From a virus: DNA of 34,080 nt. A program made the position numbers and the translations under genes. The DNA is taken from positions 1-34,080 of IMG/VR virus record IMGVR_UViG_3300042731_006565, one strand, 5' to 3'. Under the pieces are notes generated by a model. The model searched no databases, was not told the origin of the DNA, and worked only from the letters and a program-made list of their open reading frames with translations. Of this stretch, positions 17,084-26,554 are shown piece by piece (within the stretch, counting starts at the first letter, position 1; each line of letters starts with the position of its first letter).

Positions 17084-17290
17084 ATGGCAATGGACAAGAC
17101 CGCACTGGTTAACGCTATCAAAGCTGATTTAAAACAACGGCTGTATGATGATTTAAATCCACCAGATTCAGCTACCGTGGATGACTTTGCACCATTGGCA
17201 ACGGTTTTGGCGGAAGAGATAGCAGGGGCAGTCATTCAGCATATTCTGGATAATGCGGAAACTGATCCAGGCGGTGAAGGGATCCTCTAG
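17084..17290 (+). CDS. Small helical baseplate-region protein
   Basis: This encodes 68 acidic residues behind AGGGGAAAAG. The ATG at 17084 is followed by a second in-frame ATG at 17090. A single helical region (ALVNAIKADLKQRLYDDL, LATVLAEEIAGAVIQHIL) covers most of it. It lies between spike and LysM/gp25 genes in a tight operon. The function is not recognisable; a minor baseplate or chaperone role is possible. Confidence 0.6.
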   Translation: MAMDKTALVNAIKADLKQRLYDDLNPPDSATVDDFAPLATVLAEEIAGAVIQHILDNAETDPGGEGIL

Positions 17291-17301
17291 GAGGTATTGC
17301 G

Positions 17302-19233
17302 ATGGCGACTAGCCCGATAGCTTTGGTCCAAGAACGAGTAAGGCAAGAGCTTACCAGTGATTCCAATTTTTTCCGGAAAATGACCTACTATTTTGAGTTG
17401 CAAGTCCCTCAAGGGGCAACTCAAGATCAGCGGAACAAATACCTGATCCCTTTGATCATTCCTCCAGAATCCTATTCCATGGAAGAGCCTTTTACGGTCG
17501 AAGTCACCCCTACCCAAGGGGGTGGGCTTTACGTTGAGGAAAATGGAATCGTTCAGCGGCCGATCAAGCTTGAAGGCACTACGGGTTTCAAGCCGCGTCC
17601 CTACCCTAAAGGCTTTGCTGGAACTCCGGTGATTTCAACAGAAAAGCGGAGTTACAGCCGGATACTACCAACCTTGGTAGAGGGCAATATTTCTGGGCAT
17701 CGTCATTTTCAATACCTGCAAGACAAGGTTTTCCGGACTTACGCTGATTTGAAGCGTGATCCTGCAACTTCCGAGGAAACGTTTCTATTTTTCCACAACC
17801 CAAAAGACGATGAGCATTGGCTCGTTATACCGCAGAAATTTGCTTTGACGCGTTCCTCGGACAAGCCGGTGATGTATCGATACAGTATCGAGCTGCTGGC
17901 GGTCGACAAAGCTGCTTCCGTGGATGATGCGTTTTCGGAAGAAAAAGGAATTCTGGACACCATTAAAGACGCTACGGCGATGGTAAAATCTGGATTGGAT
18001 CTGGCTTCTGGAGCCTTGAATGATCTGACGGCGATTACCTCTGAGATAGCAAACTTCGTGAAAAATTTTGGAAAGATAGTGGACGGCGTGACCTCAATCC
18101 TGACCGCAACCAGAAATTTTGCAAATGGGTTGTCGACGCTGATCCAGGTGCCCTATTCGCTGTTGACGTCAACCGTGGAATTACTGGAAGCGGCTGGGGA
18201 GGCTATCCAGGCTTTTGAGGACCTTGAGACCGATATCATCCGATTTCCAGCTTCTGTCAGGCAAAAAATGAAGCAGATGGAAGACGGTCTGGACCGGATT
18301 GGTACTCATCCAGAAGTCTTCGAGACGCCAGCACAACGGAAGCTGCGTGAAACGCGGAATTCGCAGGAGCTGCTGACGGCGGCAAGCTCGGAAACCATTG
18401 CAGCGGCTGAGGCATCAAGCCCACCCCAGACGCTATCGGAGGTCAACGCCTTGGGAACGGCTATCACGCCTGGGGATGTGGAGTCAGCTCGCGGGGAGTT
18501 AGGCATTGGTCGGGCAGTAGTGCAATATACCAGTTCGCGCCAAATCGAGATCACGCAAGGCGATACCCTGGTGAACCTGGCGGCTAAATACCTCGGGGAT
18601 GCCAGATTGTGGCAACAGGTTGCGGTGCTGAATGGGCTGAATCCGCCCTTTATCGATGACTTGGCGTCGTCCCCATTGGATTCAGACGAATCCGTTTTTT
18701 CTGGAGTGCTCGGGCGGGGGTCCAAGATCCTGATTCCCAGTTTTGGGACGCCGCCAGAACGCCAACCGCTGTTGCCCGTGCTCGGAGTCGCCAACGAAGA
18801 GGATGCCGAAGTACATCTGCTCGGACGGGACCTGAAGCTAGAAATCGTCGGCGGGCGCGACGGTGCGCCTCTATTTGATCTGGCTATCGACGTGGCCGGG
18901 GGTTCGGTAGACGCCAAGAAGGTGAGCGGGGTTGCGAATATCAGCCAAGCGTTGCAAAGCCGGGTGCTTACAGAGAAGGGATCCGATATCCTGTTCAAGC
19001 GGATGGGATTGGATCGGATCATCGCTCTCAATATCACGCCAGTTGATCTGGAAACGGCGCGGTTTCGGTTCCGTGAATGTCTGGAACAAGATCAGCGCGT
19101 AGCGGCAGCGCCACGAATCACATTTGAAGCTGGAACAGAATCTTCCCCAGTCGATGGGGTGGTGATTGACGCGGACGTGGAGCTAAAAGGCTTCAGCCAG
19201 AACTACACGGTTCGCTCAGCAATCGGAGGTTAA
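17302..19233 (+). CDS. Baseplate protein with LysM domain and C-terminal gp25-like region
   Basis: This encodes 643 residues behind a good AGGAGGT site. The N-terminal 210 residues are a beta domain (MTYYFELQVPQGATQD, MYRYSIELLAVDKA). A long helical region (about 215-400) with a coiled-coil look follows. Around 412-455 is a LysM fold (QIEITQGDTLVNLAAKYLGD, WQQVAVLNGLNPP). The last 140 residues resemble gp25/W-like wedge proteins (LKLEIVGGRDGAPLFDLAI, VANISQALQSRVLTEKGSDI, RFRFRECLEQDQRV). In T4 the LysM-bearing wedge gp53 and gp25 are separate. It is immediately followed by the J/gp6-like wedge gene. The domain call is good for LysM, moderate for gp25. Confidence 0.75.
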   Translation: MATSPIALVQERVRQELTSDSNFFRKMTYYFELQVPQGATQDQRNKYLIPLIIPPESYSMEEPFTVEVTPTQGGGLYVEENGIVQRPIKLEGTTGFKPRPYPKGFAGTPVISTEKRSYSRILPTLVEGNISGHRHFQYLQDKVFRTYADLKRDPATSEETFLFFHNPKDDEHWLVIPQKFALTRSSDKPVMYRYSIELLAVDKAASVDDAFSEEKGILDTIKDATAMVKSGLDLASGALNDLTAITSEIANFVKNFGKIVDGVTSILTATRNFANGLSTLIQVPYSLLTSTVELLEAAGEAIQAFEDLETDIIRFPASVRQKMKQMEDGLDRIGTHPEVFETPAQRKLRETRNSQELLTAASSETIAAAEASSPPQTLSEVNALGTAITPGDVESARGELGIGRAVVQYTSSRQIEITQGDTLVNLAAKYLGDARLWQQVAVLNGLNPPFIDDLASSPLDSDESVFSGVLGRGSKILIPSFGTPPERQPLLPVLGVANEEDAEVHLLGRDLKLEIVGGRDGAPLFDLAIDVAGGSVDAKKVSGVANISQALQSRVLTEKGSDILFKRMGLDRIIALNITPVDLETARFRFRECLEQDQRVAAAPRITFEAGTESSPVDGVVIDADVELKGFSQNYTVRSAIGG

Positions 19234-19238
19234 AGACG

Positions 19239-20651
19239 ATGCCACGATTCACGCCGAAGCGGTACGAACAGATTCTCCCGCAGATGATTGCACGCGTCGT
19301 CACGCGTTCCGATATGAGTGACGTTGCGGATTCTGCGGCTGTAAAACACGTGCTGGCGGCAGCTGCTCGGTCTGATGACGAGCAATACTATCAGATGAGT
19401 TTGCTGTTGCAGCTGTTTTCGATCGACACGGCGCAAGGAGAAGATCTGGACGAGCGGGCGAAGGATATCCAACCCGCTGTGGTGTCTCGACGACAGGCCA
19501 CGAAATCGACCGGCGTCGTGGTCTTCTCCCGAGTGGGTACCACGGGAACGGTGTCGATCCCGATCGGTACGAAGGTGAAGACCTCGGATGGCGTCATTTT
19601 CGTGACCACAAGTGTCGGAACCATCACACCGACCAGTCCAGAAAAAATTTTTGGACACGGCGTTGGGCGAGACTCAAACGATGTGGCGGTGGTGGCGGAT
19701 CAGCCTGGGACTTCTGGAAACGTGGTAGCTACTACCATCATCAAGTTTGATACGAAGCCAGCCGGCGTGGACGAGGTGACCAACCAAACGGCGATCATCA
19801 ACGGTTTGGACAAGGAAACCGATGATGCGTTTCGGAATCGGCTCAAGAATTACGTGGCGTCACTCGCGCGTTGCACGCTGGATGCGCTTGAAGTGGGCGT
19901 CATAGGGCAACAGGACCCCACTACGGGGCAAACGATTCTCTTTGCCAAAACCGTGGAGGACATAATTGACCGTGGCGATGTGGTGCTCTACATCGACGAT
20001 GGGACCGGGGCGGCCGAGGCAGTCGATACGGTGACTGGGGAAAATGTCACTGAAGGTCTTCAGGGGCCTCCCCCAGACTCAGCAGTGGGCGGCGAAGAGC
20101 GGCTCTACCTGAACGAGTATCCGATCAAGGAGGTGGACCCCATCACGGTCACCAGCTCCACGCGTGGAGCTCTCACGATCAACGTGGACTACTACCTGAA
20201 CCCAGCATCCGGGCAAATCAATTTTGATCCACCCTTAGTGACGGCTGAGGTGATTACGGCGAGCTACACGCATTATGTGGGGCTCATCAAACTCGCTCAG
20301 ACCATTGTGGATGGGGATCCTAACGACCGGATCACCTATCCGGGCCTACGCGCGGCAGGCGTGCTCGTACGCGTACGTACGCCTCAAATCCTACTCCAGA
20401 CCGTCACCGCGGTGATCACCACGGCCGAGGGATACGAGTTCACGACGACGAGGGATGCAGTTGTGCAAGCGGTAAAGGATTACATCAACAATCTGAGCAT
20501 TTCGGACGATGTGATCAGAAACAAATTGATTGCCCAAATGATGGGGGTGCCAGGCGTGATCAACGTCTTGGTTTCTTCGCCAGCAGCGGATATTGCAATT
20601 CTGGACGACCAGCTGGCACGGACCCAAACCGCAAACATTACGATCACGTGA
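19239..20651 (+). CDS. Baseplate wedge protein, gpJ/gp6 type
   Basis: This encodes 470 residues, six bases after the LysM/gp25-like gene. It carries the pattern of Baseplate_J proteins: an N-terminal helical region ending in QLFSIDTAQGEDLDERA, a beta core with GTVSIPIGTKVKTSDGVIF and a long sequence of strands and turns, and a C-terminal half with DAFRNRLKNYVASLARCTLDA, IANATTTDEST-type strands and a closing helical domain. J-like proteins form the wedge dimer that holds baseplate rings together. Order (gp25-like, J, I/gp7-like) matches many contractile systems, which supports the identification. Confidence 0.82.
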   Translation: MPRFTPKRYEQILPQMIARVVTRSDMSDVADSAAVKHVLAAAARSDDEQYYQMSLLLQLFSIDTAQGEDLDERAKDIQPAVVSRRQATKSTGVVVFSRVGTTGTVSIPIGTKVKTSDGVIFVTTSVGTITPTSPEKIFGHGVGRDSNDVAVVADQPGTSGNVVATTIIKFDTKPAGVDEVTNQTAIINGLDKETDDAFRNRLKNYVASLARCTLDALEVGVIGQQDPTTGQTILFAKTVEDIIDRGDVVLYIDDGTGAAEAVDTVTGENVTEGLQGPPPDSAVGGEERLYLNEYPIKEVDPITVTSSTRGALTINVDYYLNPASGQINFDPPLVTAEVITASYTHYVGLIKLAQTIVDGDPNDRITYPGLRAAGVLVRVRTPQILLQTVTAVITTAEGYEFTTTRDAVVQAVKDYINNLSISDDVIRNKLIAQMMGVPGVINVLVSSPAADIAILDDQLARTQTANITIT

Positions 20652-20660
20652 GGTGAGGCC

Positions 20661-21083
20661 ATGGCGATATCACTTACTAGGATCGATCCAGAAGCCGTTC
20701 TTGCGGACGGTGGCGCCAGGCTGATCATTACGGGGGATTTTTCTGGAAAACTGGGGGTACCATTTCGAGTGCACGTGGGGCCGAACGGCGATGACACGGA
20801 CACGCCCTGTTATTCTGGAATTCGCGGACAGGGGACCGTCATCTATCCGCTGTCCGAAGAGGAAATGTGGTGCTACCTCCCAGTCCTGGCGGTGACAAAC
20901 GGATCCCCCCATGATGTCTACGTGGAAAATGTGGACACGCCTGCGGAAAATGACGGCTTGGCTGGAGCGTTAGAGGTGCTGCCCGCGCAATTCTATAGCA
21001 AGGTTTTTGGGTTGAGAGGCGTTTTTCCTAGGTTCTACCGTATGGGACCACGGAACATGAGGGCGCTGGAGCGATTACCATGA
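20661..21083 (+). CDS. Small beta-sandwich baseplate-associated protein
   Basis: This encodes 140 residues, ten bases after the J-like gene. The first 95 residues are beta-rich with an immunoglobulin/IPT-like look (LIITGDFSGKLGVPFRVHVG, VIYPLSEEEMWCYLPVLAVT, DVYVENVDTPAENDG). The C-terminus is short and basic (RFYRMGPRNMRALERLP). It overlaps the next start as ATGA and is probably a baseplate accessory. No known family is assigned. Confidence 0.6.
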   Translation: MAISLTRIDPEAVLADGGARLIITGDFSGKLGVPFRVHVGPNGDDTDTPCYSGIRGQGTVIYPLSEEEMWCYLPVLAVTNGSPHDVYVENVDTPAENDGLAGALEVLPAQFYSKVFGLRGVFPRFYRMGPRNMRALERLP

Positions 21084-23419
21084 CGCAAGGACTTCTAGAA
21101 GCCGTTTCTGGAGCCATCGGCGAAGCTGACAACGAAATCGGCGGTTTCGTTCTGACACGGTTGACCGAAGCCATCGGCCCCACGATTGCTTTATCGGCCA
21201 CCTATACCTGGAACGGTACCACCACGGTGACGACCTCGGACACGTCAGAGGTGGAAATCGGGGATTGGATAAGTCTGGACGCAGACGGGCAACTTTTTCA
21301 GATCGTGAACGTCACGTTCAACACGAGCGTAGAAATCGACAATCCCGAAGGTTACGCCATCCCTAGTGGTACCTCGCAATCGTCCAAAGCCCGCAGGACT
21401 CTCCCAGTCGAATCGGTTTTGGACTGGGACGAAGAGGGTAGAGCCGGTATTGACGGCGTGTTGTACCGGTACGATTCACGGACAGATACCGAGCTGCAAG
21501 GGATCACGCACCTGCGTGGGGGCGTCCTTACGGTTGGCGTGAAAAAGGTTCACAACGTTGAAGCTCCGGTGATGGATCTGAACCGGAATCGATCGGCTAT
21601 CGAGCTGTTACGGCGGGCGATGCTTGTGGCATACGCCGAAGGCGATGATTTGAACGCGATTGGTCGGAATTTGGGAGTCAATCGGAATCCCTTTTTGGCC
21701 AGTGACGATATTTTTCGGCAAATCGTCCAAGCCGTAGCCTACAATCCAAAAGGGACGGTGTTCGGGTTAGAGCTAGCCCTAGACGCGATACTTGGCCCAG
21801 GTAATTACGAGATTGTAGAGGACTTGATCACCGACCCGTGCACGGTGTTTATCAGATTTCTGGGTGCGACGCTTACCGAAGAGATTAGCGCTGGAAAAGC
21901 CTTCTTGACTGGTCCAGAATATCAGCCGCCTACGTCTAACACGACAATCGAGATTGACAACGAAGTCGTGGAACGTGGTTCAATCGGCGGTGTTCGCTGG
22001 AAAGATGAAGACCTTTTGACGGACTGTCGAACGGATTACCCTACGGCAGATCTGATCACGGAATATCCAGGAGATACTCCACACGCTGCTTGGTTTCTCG
22101 TAGGGTCTGGCGTCAATTTGGGAGTTGATATTACGCTGACCGGATCAGCGGTTGAATTCACCAATCCTGCGCCTGCGTTCAATATGCTGTTCAGGCGGTT
22201 GTTGCGAATCGTGGAAGAATCAGAAGCATCCGTGTCAGCGCTTCTCACTGTTCCTACGGGTGCCACCATTGAAACGCAAATCAACACGGGCCTATCTTTA
22301 GATGACGACACGAGGCGTTGTATTGCGGGCGTTTTTGCGGATACAGCCAGCACGTTTAAGGTCGGAATAATCAATTCCTCGTGGGCGTTTGTAGCTGGGG
22401 GAGTGCAGCTAAACCGGGATCAATTTTACGCTGTTACCATTCGAAAACGAGGTAACGACTACTGGGAGCTTTACATTGATGGCGCTCTAGTCGAAGAAAT
22501 CAGCTATACGGGTTCTTGGCCAACGTCTAGCATCCATAATGTCTGTATCGGTCATTTTCGCGTTGGTGCCACTTCCAACAAGTTGCAGATCAAGCAGCTG
22601 TCAGCGTGGACCCATACGACCACGGACTATTGGTCGGGGCGTGGGACGGGGAATGTAGCAGTAGGCGGTGATCAACGTTTGGTAGTAAGTACATCCTTTT
22701 TCAACGCAGGTGACCTCGGGAAAATTGTTGAGATCAAAAACGCGACAATATTAAAGAACAATGGGCGATTTGAAATCGAAACCGTGTTGAGCTTTCAGAT
22801 CGTCCAATTGCGTGGCGTTTTGAATTCAAACCTGCAAACACAGTATTTGGGTTCACCGGTACGCGTGGCTGTTCCAGAAACTGGGCAGCTTTTCCAATAT
22901 CCCGATGACATTGGAAAAAAGCTAGTGATTTCTGGATCCACACTTGGGAATGACGGAACCTATTTCATTGGCGCTCTTCTCCAGTCAGGGACCTTGCAAG
23001 ATCTTAGCTCTGGAGCTACACCGATTCCGGAAAAAACGAATATCGCTGAGGTAACAGCGGCAAGTTTCGTTCCAGAAACTGGTTTGAACTGGAGGCTTTC
23101 CCCATCTTTCACGCTAGAAAGCAATGTCGACTGGGAGATGTCGGACGCTGGTAGTATATCCGGTACTTCGCTTACGCTCCGTCAAGCGTTACCGATCAGC
23201 TCGTCACAATGCTATCGCGTTTTGGAGGTGCTCTACAGCAACGTGCTTTCAGCTCAGATATTGCTCAATTCCCTGGTCGAGAACGAAGTCATCCAAGAAT
23301 TTCCAGACTTGTGGTTCTCATACTATCCGTTTTATCTGTCGGACCCCTTAGGTTACGTACGGTCTTATCTGGAGGCCCTTACGGCGGCAGGCGTAATCCC
23401 AGAATTCTTGGTGGTGTAG
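21080..23419 (+). CDS. Baseplate wedge / tail-fibre attachment protein with inserted lectin-like domain
   Basis: This encodes 779 residues. The N-terminal 260 residues contain the gpI-like elements of wedge proteins that link J to the fibres (RSAIELLRRAMLVAYAEGDD, NPKGTVFGLELALDAILGPG). Around 334-510 is a beta-sandwich segment resembling concanavalin/LamG-type domains (VGIINSSWAFVAGG, FYAVTIRKRGNDYWELYIDG, VCIGHFRVGA). The remainder is beta-rich and ends in a helical tail (YVRSYLEALTAAGVIPEFL). The gene lies between the J-like wedge and the tail fibre, as gp7/I genes do. The inserted domain might bind cell-surface glycan; that is an inference. Confidence 0.65.
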   Translation: MTQGLLEAVSGAIGEADNEIGGFVLTRLTEAIGPTIALSATYTWNGTTTVTTSDTSEVEIGDWISLDADGQLFQIVNVTFNTSVEIDNPEGYAIPSGTSQSSKARRTLPVESVLDWDEEGRAGIDGVLYRYDSRTDTELQGITHLRGGVLTVGVKKVHNVEAPVMDLNRNRSAIELLRRAMLVAYAEGDDLNAIGRNLGVNRNPFLASDDIFRQIVQAVAYNPKGTVFGLELALDAILGPGNYEIVEDLITDPCTVFIRFLGATLTEEISAGKAFLTGPEYQPPTSNTTIEIDNEVVERGSIGGVRWKDEDLLTDCRTDYPTADLITEYPGDTPHAAWFLVGSGVNLGVDITLTGSAVEFTNPAPAFNMLFRRLLRIVEESEASVSALLTVPTGATIETQINTGLSLDDDTRRCIAGVFADTASTFKVGIINSSWAFVAGGVQLNRDQFYAVTIRKRGNDYWELYIDGALVEEISYTGSWPTSSIHNVCIGHFRVGATSNKLQIKQLSAWTHTTTDYWSGRGTGNVAVGGDQRLVVSTSFFNAGDLGKIVEIKNATILKNNGRFEIETVLSFQIVQLRGVLNSNLQTQYLGSPVRVAVPETGQLFQYPDDIGKKLVISGSTLGNDGTYFIGALLQSGTLQDLSSGATPIPEKTNIAEVTAASFVPETGLNWRLSPSFTLESNVDWEMSDAGSISGTSLTLRQALPISSSQCYRVLEVLYSNVLSAQILLNSLVENEVIQEFPDLWFSYYPFYLSDPLGYVRSYLEALTAAGVIPEFLVV

Positions 23420-23428
23420 GAGATAACC

Positions 23429-26131
23429 ATGCCAAACGATCTACTTCGTGCCTACGCAAACGAGCGTGTCGACCTCGTCGACTTCGATTTTTTAGCTGAT
23501 AGCGGTTTACAGGCCAATATCCGGCAACCGAATGAACAGTTTTTTACGGATCCGTCCGGACAACGTGCTTGGATCATTGACGGTTTTGAAATTGATAATC
23601 CGTCTGGAGATCAAGTGCGCGTGTTCAAAGGGCGCGCAATTCTTGGTCAGCGTGAAGGCGCGCTGGTGCACTATGGCGCGTTGACGGTCGAGGGCGACAC
23701 CGAAAAGATCGTCGACATGAGTACGTTGACCCCAGCCGCGAATTACGGGCTCTACGTGCGTTTTGAATTTGTGGATGGGAATACCAGTTCTAGAATTTTC
23801 TGGAATCCGGCTGGGACAGGTACCGAGGTCGCCCAGGCGGTTGCGACTAGGCGTAACGCCAACTGGTCGATCCGTATCGAGCTGACCAATCCGGGTAGCG
23901 AATATTTGAAGATCGCAACACTCGATAATACGGGCGTTGGCGTAGCTATCACGGACGAACGGCCTATGTATTTTGAGGGTGAGATCCACAACTCCTACGA
24001 AAGCGGGTGGAGCACTGACGGTGGTGGAGGATCAAACGACCGGAACGCAGATCGTCAGCAGTACGGCGTGAAGGATTTCCAGACTTTTACGGCGGCGATG
24101 CGTCAATGCTTGGAGGACATCAAGGGTCGAGGACTTCGGCGTTGGTGGGAACGTGATATTGGTGGACTGAACGTCGGATTTGACGCTGACCCTGTAGAGA
24201 ATAGGGTTGCCGTGGGTGACGGCAACTTCAGCCTGTACTACGATGGGACCGACCCTTTCATCTATTTCGGCGCAGATGATTACCTCCAATTTGATCGGTC
24301 GCTTACCGCGTTTTATTTAGCACCGAACAATAATAAATTGTTTCGGGTTGATACATCTGGAACCAGAGTAAACGGGATTGCGATTCATGATACTCTATCG
24401 TTGCAACCGGAAACCGATAAAATTCTCATCCATGACGTAAATTTTGGGTTGACCTGGGATGGGACTGATCCAAATTTCCTCTGGGATTCTAGTGATTATA
24501 CCACGTTTGACCGGTCAGAAAATTTTCTACAGACGTTTATCGCTGGAACGAAAGAACTCCAAGTCGAAGAAGACGGCGTTCGCGTCCGAGGCCTTGCGAT
24601 CAGTAGCAATAATTCAGTGAATCCTGGTGTTGGTGGTATGTATGTCGGTGATGCGAATTTTGTACTTTATAGCGATGGTAGCGAGCCGTATATCAAGTTT
24701 GATGGCGCTATTTCGACTCGTGACGAGCTCCGATATTTCCGATCAACGAATCGTCTGATTGTCTACATCAGCGGGAATACGATTTGGGAGGCGAACGCAA
24801 TCGGCACTAAAAGCCGAGGGTTATCCATTTCTAACGATTTAAGTGTAGCAGCCATCACGGATGGCCTCACGATTGGTGACTCCGGTTATTACTTATTTTG
24901 GGATGGGATTGACCCGTACCTCTATTTTGATACGAACGACTATTTGTGGTACGACCGCGATCTCGATACGCACGGGGGCCTTAACGTCGTAATCAATAGC
25001 GCTGTAGAGGCAAAGCTGAGCAGCAACGGACTAATTGTAAAAGGTCTGTCCGTGGATTCGACGCTTGCTTCTGCGCCTCCTGCTGATAACACGCTAAAAG
25101 TCGGTAACTCCAATTTCAGCTTGTACTGGGATGGATCCAATAGCTTCATTTACCTGGGAGCGTCTGACACCTACTTCACGCACGTTTCCGCAGCAAGCGT
25201 TCTTGACCTCTACATCAACGGCTCTGCTATGTGGCAGACGGGAACCGTCGGCACCAAAGTTAAAGGGCTAGCTGTTTCCTCCGGTTTGAGTCTGAACCCT
25301 GTAGCTGGGAGAGTCACGGTCGGTGACGCCGACTTTTATTTATACGATGACAGTACCGACGCCTTCATCCACTTCGACGGTACTTCGCCTAATGATGCCT
25401 ACCTAAAATTTGACCGGAGTTCTACCGGTTTTGAGTTTTATACGTTGAACACTAAAAGGCATGCATGGACGTTTGACAGTGGGTGGATGCTTGGTCAATC
25501 CGGCCTTACTGGTCTAGTCGATGAAGGGGAGTACACTTATGACAGCTCTAGGGGTCTGTGGGCTGTTCGAGACCAGAATAACACTGGGTCTGTGAATACG
25601 CATGTGAAGAAGGGTTCTTCGTCACTGATTCGTAAAGTTTTTGCTTACCCTTTGACCATAACAACCACTGAAACAATCATCGCAAACGCTTGCGTTAAGG
25701 CTGGAAGGCAAGGCTCGAAAGTATTTCGATTGATCACCTGGGGAACTGCTGTAGGGAATGCGTCCAATAGACTTTATTTGAGGCTTGGGGTACGGGAAGG
25801 CGTCACAAACCAGGAAATTCAAAACTACTTTTTCGAGCCTGACGCCCCTAACACCGATGACGACGTTAGGGATCAATGGTGGGCCGAATGTTTATTTGAC
25901 ATGGCCACTGGCGGTACGAGCGCGAGAATCAAAACGTTCTCTCGGATGGCAAAGCACGAATCATCCGGTGTTGCTGCCACAACGATAAACGCCTCCACTA
26001 GTTATGATAAGGTAGTTGGTGTCAATATGGATTCATCAGACCTGATACTGTATCTCAGTGCTGATACCGACGTGGGGACAGTGACTGTTAACGTGCGGAG
26101 CTTTTTGGTAGAAGAACTGTTCGGGCAATAG
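23429..26131 (+). CDS. Tail fibre protein with six tandem beta repeats
   Basis: This encodes 900 residues. The N-terminal 240 residues (MPNDLLRAYANERVDLVDFD) look like an attachment domain. From about residue 259 to 710 there are six degenerate repeats of about 71-76 residues, each with VGDxxFxLYxDGxDPyIYF, a DYLxFDR-like turn, and a GTKVxGLAxSxxLS segment. A C-terminal 190-residue region (LIRKVFAYPLTITTTETIIA, VVGVNMDSSDLILYLSAD, VRSFLVEELFGQ) is a likely receptor-binding tip. The start sits ten bases after the baseplate gene, with GGAGATAACC in front. The TCTGGA motif stops at 24361 within this gene. Receptor binding is inferred from position and architecture. Confidence 0.78.
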   Translation: MPNDLLRAYANERVDLVDFDFLADSGLQANIRQPNEQFFTDPSGQRAWIIDGFEIDNPSGDQVRVFKGRAILGQREGALVHYGALTVEGDTEKIVDMSTLTPAANYGLYVRFEFVDGNTSSRIFWNPAGTGTEVAQAVATRRNANWSIRIELTNPGSEYLKIATLDNTGVGVAITDERPMYFEGEIHNSYESGWSTDGGGGSNDRNADRQQYGVKDFQTFTAAMRQCLEDIKGRGLRRWWERDIGGLNVGFDADPVENRVAVGDGNFSLYYDGTDPFIYFGADDYLQFDRSLTAFYLAPNNNKLFRVDTSGTRVNGIAIHDTLSLQPETDKILIHDVNFGLTWDGTDPNFLWDSSDYTTFDRSENFLQTFIAGTKELQVEEDGVRVRGLAISSNNSVNPGVGGMYVGDANFVLYSDGSEPYIKFDGAISTRDELRYFRSTNRLIVYISGNTIWEANAIGTKSRGLSISNDLSVAAITDGLTIGDSGYYLFWDGIDPYLYFDTNDYLWYDRDLDTHGGLNVVINSAVEAKLSSNGLIVKGLSVDSTLASAPPADNTLKVGNSNFSLYWDGSNSFIYLGASDTYFTHVSAASVLDLYINGSAMWQTGTVGTKVKGLAVSSGLSLNPVAGRVTVGDADFYLYDDSTDAFIHFDGTSPNDAYLKFDRSSTGFEFYTLNTKRHAWTFDSGWMLGQSGLTGLVDEGEYTYDSSRGLWAVRDQNNTGSVNTHVKKGSSSLIRKVFAYPLTITTTETIIANACVKAGRQGSKVFRLITWGTAVGNASNRLYLRLGVREGVTNQEIQNYFFEPDAPNTDDDVRDQWWAECLFDMATGGTSARIKTFSRMAKHESSGVAATTINASTSYDKVVGVNMDSSDLILYLSADTDVGTVTVNVRSFLVEELFGQ
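24202..25580. repeat. Six tandem degenerate repeats in tail fibre
   Basis: At protein level six copies of a 71-76-residue unit run head to tail, beginning at about 24202, 24415, 24640, 24868, 25096 and 25312. The shared core is GD-x-FxLY-x-DG-x-DP, then DYLxFDR and GLxVSxxLS. The DNA of the copies has diverged. Start positions are estimated to within about 20 bases. Confidence 0.65.
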
Positions 26132-26146
26132 AGAGGAAAAGTAGTA

Positions 26147-26449
26147 ATGACGAGTAGAGAAGAGCAAATCAAATTTGAAAAAGAAAAAGACCAGTACGTC
26201 CAGAAACTCTTGGAGGGCAAAGAACCGGTACCAAATGAGGTATCCTCTTTTTTGCTGGAAAAATTGAAGGATACAAATGCGGAATTCAAGGCCGTGCTCC
26301 AGACTTTGCAGCAAGCTGAACAAGTGGTGGCGCAAAGCAAACAACGCGGGATCGAAATCCGAGGCGTGCTGAAACAATATGCGGACAATCTTTACGAGCA
26401 GCGAAAAGACGCTGACTCCCCAGACGAAAAACGCATAGTCACTCCGTAG
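26147..26449 (+). CDS. Small coiled-coil protein after tail fibre
   Basis: This encodes 100 charged residues behind GAGAGGAAAAG. It is almost wholly helical with heptad character (EEQIKFEKEKDQYVQKLL, FKAVLQTLQQAEQVVAQSKQ). Its position directly after the fibre gene would suit a fibre-assembly chaperone; a baseplate or lysis accessory is also possible. No family is recognised. Confidence 0.6.
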   Translation: MTSREEQIKFEKEKDQYVQKLLEGKEPVPNEVSSFLLEKLKDTNAEFKAVLQTLQQAEQVVAQSKQRGIEIRGVLKQYADNLYEQRKDADSPDEKRIVTP

Positions 26450-26462
26450 ATTTCGACAACCC

Positions 26463-26503
26463 AGGCCAGCTGCACGCCTGGCCTTGACCTAATCTGGCCT
26501 TTT
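26463..26503 (+). terminator. Terminator-like hairpins after tail fibre operon
   Basis: AGGCCAG (26463-26469) can pair with CTGGCCT at 26478-26484 or with a second CTGGCCT at 26494-26500. The second copy runs directly into a T tract. This probably ends the tail operon, with alternative pairings. The surrounding 26450-26603 interval has no gene. Confidence 0.55.
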
Positions 26504-26554
26504 TGGGACCCTTTCTACAAACCCTTTGAACCGGCGGCTCCCCGTTCAGGTGTA

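Noticed and set aside
18306-19037. 243-codon minus-strand open frame opposite the LysM/gp25-like gene
   Set aside because: Ser/Pro/Arg-rich shadow of a well-supported + strand gene, without start signals.
17302-19233. LysM domain as evidence of an endolysin
   Set aside because: The gene lies between spike and J-like wedge genes and has no peptidoglycan-hydrolase domain; a baseplate role fits better.
24202-25580. CRISPR-like or satellite repeat in the tail fibre region
   Set aside because: The repeats exist at protein level (units of about 75 residues) but not as conserved short DNA repeats with spacers.
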